DNA from: Camellia lanceoleosa | Taxonomy: Eukaryota > Streptophyta > Magnoliopsida > Ericales > Theaceae | Length of the DNA: 64,000 nucleotides | NCBI GenBank assembly: GCA_025200525.1 | Contig: CM045762.1 | Location: 30,522,196-30,586,195 of the forward strand | Direction of reading: 5' to 3' | Shown: piece by piece, positions 59,444 to 64,000 of the stretch | How the letters are laid out: each line of letters begins with the position of its first letter | How positions within the stretch are numbered: position 1 is the stretch's first letter | The notes under the pieces: model-generated | The model's input: the letters and a program-made list of their open reading frames with translations, nothing else | Told to the model about the DNA's origin: nothing | Databases searched by the model: none | Program-made: the position numbers and the translations under genes

Positions 59444-62400
59444 TCAATTGTCATCAACAAATGACTTTATTGGGTTGTTCACAAATGACTTCACCATACC
59501 GGCTCGCATCGTCTTGCAGCTCTCCTCTTCCATTAACTTGTCCATATCAAGGTGACGCATGAGTTGCTTCATAATGAAGCATACTATAATTCCATAATCA
59601 GCACTATCATTAAAATTTTAGAAATTAGTAAATATGTTAAAATGAACCACATGTAATGTATGGAAACATCAATGATATTCATTGCAAACAAACATATTTC
59701 ACACTTACGAGTCTGCTTTTTATTGCAGACAATAATCAACCACTAAAAGTTCCTTTACCAAATCTTGCGTTTCAACTGCGCCAACCTTTACTCTACGCCT
59801 TATGTAATCCTCAAAGTATCCCTTCTACGTTATTGTCAAATTTATATTACCAAGTAATTAGTGTTGTTGTCAAATATAAATTACACAAAACATTAAAATT
59901 AACTAATTTACGTTTACTAACAATCAACCATGCTTTCCAATAATGTTTGTCTTCCCTCTCACGTCTTGGTTTCATTGAGTTGTAATGCATCCAAAATCCC
60001 TCTTCAGTGTCATAAACCATTAGTGTCCAATGGTTATCTAAGAGGATTGAGAAATGAATATATCTGGCTTTCAGGGCATGAGGGGCACGGACCGCCAAGT
60101 ACCTGTCACGTACATCTTCACCCACATCTCTAATTGTAGGCTGCACGCATTCGATTTTATGTTAGTTACCACAAACATAAAAATTTGAACACCAATTTAT
60201 CAAACGTCACATCTTACCAAATAGAAAGTGCTGAAAATATACGATTTCTCCCCATCTGTGGATCCAGGTGACATGATTTGCTGCTCATACATCAACATTT
60301 CCACGTATGCATCAATTACCTATGTGCACAAGTAAAACATCTATGATGTTACTTGACTCATACATATTTACGTTACTAAATCGCGTCTGCATGTTCATAA
60401 TCTTCAGATGTTGCAAGAATAAATAAGGATACTATACTTACATTGCCTTGTAACATGAGTCCCTTAACAAGTGCCTGTATGTCATTGAAACACACATGAT
60501 TGGAACCATTGTTTTAAAAATTGGACAGGTGAGTGAACCGGAAAAAGGATTGGGTGGACGGGTTATTGGTTCAACCGTCGGGTTGAACCGGAATTTAACC
60601 GTGATGTCATAAATATATTAAAATTATATTTAAATAAAAATATAAGTAATAAAATTATAAATTAAATAATTAAATAATCTTAAATATTTTTCCTAATACT
60701 TTTTGTGCTAAAAAATATAAAAATATATTTTAAAATATTATTAATTTTAATTTTGGAAGAAGAAATCAAATATTCAATATTCTCTCCATATGATTTTAAT
60801 TCAAATAATTTGATTGAAAGAAGAGCAAAAATTTTGGAGGGATATCAAAATTTTAAGTTTCCCTCTAATAAATTTGATTGAATCCCATATAGATTTCTTG
60901 AATTTTTTTGGAATTTTTTTTTTTTTTATAAATACGTAGAGACTTTCACAATAATTTTAAGCTCTCAATGGGATTCCTCACAAAAGGAGACCCTTGAAAG
61001 AGAGTTTCTAATTAAAATTTTCTTATATATATATATATATATATATAAAATAAGAAAGAAAGGAAGAAAGAATTAAAAAAGAAGAAAAAAAAACAAAAAT
61101 TTGGTTTTATTAACCCGGTGAACCGTCACCAGGTTGACAGTTCAACTGCCGGTTTTCCCGGTTCTCTCAAAATAAGCCGATTTTTCACTTTGAACAATTT
61201 AGTGGGTGTATCCGGACCGGAACCCCGACTGGTTGACTGTTCAACTGGCCAGTTCGGTTTGGTTTTTAAAACTTTCATTGGAACCATTCTGCCCAATCCA
61301 AACTTGCACACTAACAATTCAACAAGACATTGTTAAACAATAAATTCATGTACAAATGCAAATTGGTAATAGTGAGTTTGGAAACGTACCTATCCCCGCC
61401 TTTTTCGTAAGCTTCTTTAAGCTTGTCTTTCTCTTGTGTTGACAACAACTTCCATATCGGCAAATGATTAGTCAAGTCAAACCGAGAAAATGTTCTTTCC
61501 GAGTCTACAAGGTTATCAACCTCTATAATATCATTGTGCATGATCTGCTTGACGGCACACTCACCCACATCGCCTACACCACCCTCGGTTGGTTTCTTTA
61601 ACCTTTCCAAAACCAAGGGGTAATCATATACAGGCAGTTTGTGCTCATTCTTATTTTTTTTTAATGTTCCTCACAAGCTAGTTTTGCAACACAACTGCTA
61701 TTCTAGTAGTTTGACTGATTGCAGGCATTATATCCACATCGCACGCCATATGCCCAATTTGGTGGGTGGAGGTCACATGGGTATCCACCCCTCGTAACTC
61801 TGCCTTCCCATTCACATCAGACGGAGACGACGCCAACAATGGCATAATGTCAAGTATGTTTGTCTCAAAATGGTACATGCTTGGGTGACTTTGCACCTTA
61901 TCCTGTATATCAGCAGCTGCTTAGGTGTATTCACGCACTGCATACTCCTCCAACTGATCCACAAGCTTGGCGTTTTTGTCGTTCAGCTCAGCCACTAGCT
62001 GTTTCATTCTTTCTATCTCACAATCCTTTTAGTTATTGCACAGTGTGTATTCATGTGCTAACTTTCTACATTTTTCTTCATTTGATGCCCTTATTGTTGG
62101 AAGTTGTGTTTCCAAATCACCTATGACATCACATTTAGAGTGGAAATCTAGCTCGAGCACACCAATTTTACCCAATGCTTTCTGATATTCTTCAAATGTA
62201 GACGCATACTGACCACAATGACCATTATAATCAGCACCACCTCTGGTATCACCCTTTTCGTGTTGTACATTTCCTTTTATGTTATCGAGTCCATAGATAT
62301 GAATACTATCAGTCGAACCCACAATGTTGCCATCTACAATTGTCCCACTACTTGAACCCGTGTTCCCACCAACTGATGCAGTCAAGTGTTCCCGTTCAAC

Positions 62401-63382
62401 ATGACTCATGTGCAATTGTCCTATCACAACCTGCCAAAAAAGAAATAACAAATATCACAAATAGTAATTGGTACATTTCATATTTACGCTAACACTAGCA
62501 CACATGCATACTTCAATATCATGCGGTTGATCGATGTCCACAGATCTTATCTTTGTGACTAACTTGTTGATATTCCATTTCATGAACCTCGGAAATCCAT
62601 CTCCACGATTAGCGTTAATCAAGTTGGTGTGCTCACATGTCCAAAACTGTAGAACCATGGGTAAAAAAAATTAAGTTGTTACAGTTAATAGAAACGAATA
62701 CACGTACCAAAGTTACCCAAAAAAATCATAATTAACTAAACGGGAAGAAAAAATAATACAAAGCACTTACACGCAAGTCAGTTACACATCCAGTAACTTT
62801 CTTAGGCTTAGAGTAGAATCCCTTAATTGACTCCATCAATGTTGTGCATATTGCTCCCACCCAATCATATGCTTTTATGTTGTCCAGATCTTCAACAACT
62901 TGGACAAACCCCCATCCCACAGTCTTGCCCGAAGTGGAAAAGAACAACTTCCCACATAAGTACAAACACAGTAACTTTGCCACATTCTATTGGTCCTGAC
63001 TAGTGTTCCCCAATAATGCATCCATTAACAATTCTTTAATGGTCTTCAAGTTTATGCGCGCTACGTTGAGACACCTCCATTGGATGAAGTCGGTCGGAAG
63101 TATTGGCCCATGTGACACATCTAAACTCTGCTCGCCACCATGGATCCCAAATATTAACTGTATATCGATGCTCGTCAACTCAAGGTGTTTCCCACCAATC
63201 ATGCAAGCGGTTTTCTCTGGAACAAATGTTTGAATGATCCTCATTACAATATTATCGCATTTTTGGAAATCATATTGATTTAGTTCCGTTTTTCGCATAG
63301 CATCAAACATAAGCCACAACGGGGTTTTCTGAAGATGATGCAAATGCTCATCTTTCAAATTTGATGCTGCTATGACTTTCAC
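59444..63382 (-). pseudogene. ULP1-type (C48) cysteine protease gene carried by a MULE, decayed
   Basis: Family knowledge: some plant MULEs (Kaonashi type) carry ULP1-like SUMO-protease-related genes. Blocks in coding order: 63382-62771 (DUF1985-like, QLIFGIHGGEQSLD), 62646-62512, 62430-61678 (coiled-coil ELNDKNAKLVDQLEEY), about 61655-61390, 61310-60442 (interrupted by a MITE), 60319-60218, 60140 to about 59930 (LLDNHWTLMVYDT with the catalytic His), about 59825-59715 (EDYIRRRVKVG) and 59603-59444. The catalytic Cys block reads ADYGIIVCFIMKQL: DCG has become DYG (codon 59596-59594). Stops include TAG 62989-62987 and TAAs in EYT/AAADIQ and CLQ/KADS. It converges on the MULE transposase. Confidence 0.8.
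60511..61276. mobile_element. 766-bp MITE inside an exon of the ULP1-type gene
   Basis: The ends are GTTTTAAAAATTGGACAGG and the complement of GGTTTTTAAAAC, with GGTTGAACCGG and GACAGTTCAACTGCCGG-type GC-rich subterminal words. A perfect 12-bp direct repeat ATTGGAACCATT flanks it (60499-60510 and 61277-61288), of which 9 bp could be the true duplication, as for MULE-type MITEs. Removing it restores the reading VWIGQNGSNHVCFNDIQALV across the site. A TA microsatellite lies at about 61026-61046. Confidence 0.85.
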
Positions 63383-63429
63383 AATTCTTGCAATGTTACA
63401 TTGGTAGCAAAATCTAGGTGGCTTGGTGT

Positions 63430-64000
63430 AACAAGCCCGCGGGGGACCTCGCTACAGTTCGGACTCCCTTTTGTTTGTTGCGGTTCTTAATCTTGAACCA
63501 AAGAGTCCAAATCTGGCAAATCGTTTGAGAAAACAGATTTTTGAAAAGTAGTGCCAAACATGGACTGCTTTGCCAGATACAGAGTCGCAACCTAAATATT
63601 TTAAAATGGGAAATTTAGGAAACCCTGACTCGGTGCCGAAGGCCGCGTGTCCGTCATCACCAAAGTTGTCTTGGCTCGGGAGCTTGGGTACGATTGGGGA
63701 AGGTCAGCTATGAGCACCCCCTTTCGCCCGGTCCGAAGACCGGCCTCTACTAACCGTGATATCCGATTGTGAAAACATTATGTGTTCTTGTTCCAGTTAT
63801 TAGCCTAGAATTACTATGTTATGCGCACAGCAAACAAGTATAGACTAGATTGCCTAATTTGGAAAGAAGCATTGCATATCCGTTCGTTTTGAAAAACAGC
63901 TTGGAATTGCTACTCGCAAGTAGGCTAAAATACGGATTTCAATGAGTTATTCCAACTCAAGCAATCCAACCTTCACCCACAGGCATTTAAACAGTTATAT
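63430..64000. mobile_element. Probable LTR-retroelement leader or LTR sequence, class uncertain
   Basis: This is GC-richer than its surroundings, with GACTCGGTGCCGAAGGCCGC, GGCTCGGGAGCTTGGGTACG and TATGAGCACCCCCTTTCGCC words that I associate with dispersed plant retroelement leaders. It has no ORF. It begins where the ULP1-type gene loses similarity and runs off the window, so its type cannot be settled here. Confidence 0.35.

Overview
This window is nuclear plant DNA, most likely from a eudicot with a repeat-rich genome. The protein-coding genes have many GT-AG introns, intergenic DNA is very AT-rich, and plant transposon classes are present throughout: PIF/Harbinger, Mutator-like (MULE), hAT, LINE, tRNA-derived SINEs, gag-type LTR retroelement debris, an endogenous pararetrovirus fragment and many MITEs. 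I cannot name the species.

Two host genes look functional, both on the minus strand. At the left edge (1-7362) is the 5' half of ALG9, an ER mannosyltransferase of N-glycan assembly. Its first intron is 5.8 kb because a SINE, a LINE piece, a MITE and a gag-type retroelement are packed into it. At 26916-33350 is a complete ten-coding-exon plant-type phosphoenolpyruvate carboxylase gene. My splice model gives 965 residues, with the N-terminal phosphorylation site, the catalytic loops, the QNTG C-terminus and C3-type residues Ala774 and Arg884. A possibly truncated Agenet (tandem Tudor-like) gene lies at 22161-22580.

Most of the rest is transposon-derived. 8655-10360 is an element with perfect 19-bp terminal inverted repeats and many GAGAAATTTC motifs. 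It carries pieces of three unrelated host genes: ubiquitin, an LRR receptor kinase and a GDSL lipase. 10990-19726 is an 8.7-kb PIF/Harbinger element with an intact Myb-like ORF, a transposase stopped by one nonsense codon just after the catalytic Glu plus N-terminal damage, and an extra decayed ORF on the other strand. 23419-25945 is a long-TIR element carrying an FCS-like zinc finger (FLZ) pseudogene; a 923-bp hAT element with an 8-bp target duplication later landed inside its right TIR.

33.4-53.8 kb is a gene-free, AT-rich tract of MITE families, tandem duplications and minisatellites. 53.8-63.4 kb holds a 250-bp tandem array, a pararetroviral reverse transcriptase fragment, a decayed MULE transposase (plus strand) and, converging on it, a decayed ULP1-type cysteine protease gene (minus strand) of the kind carried by some plant MULEs. 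The protease gene has lost its catalytic Cys and has a 766-bp MITE in one exon. Repeat DNA of uncertain type fills 63430-64000.

The host genes do not form a pathway together. The main story is repeated capture of host gene pieces by DNA transposons, followed by decay with many C-to-T type nonsense changes.
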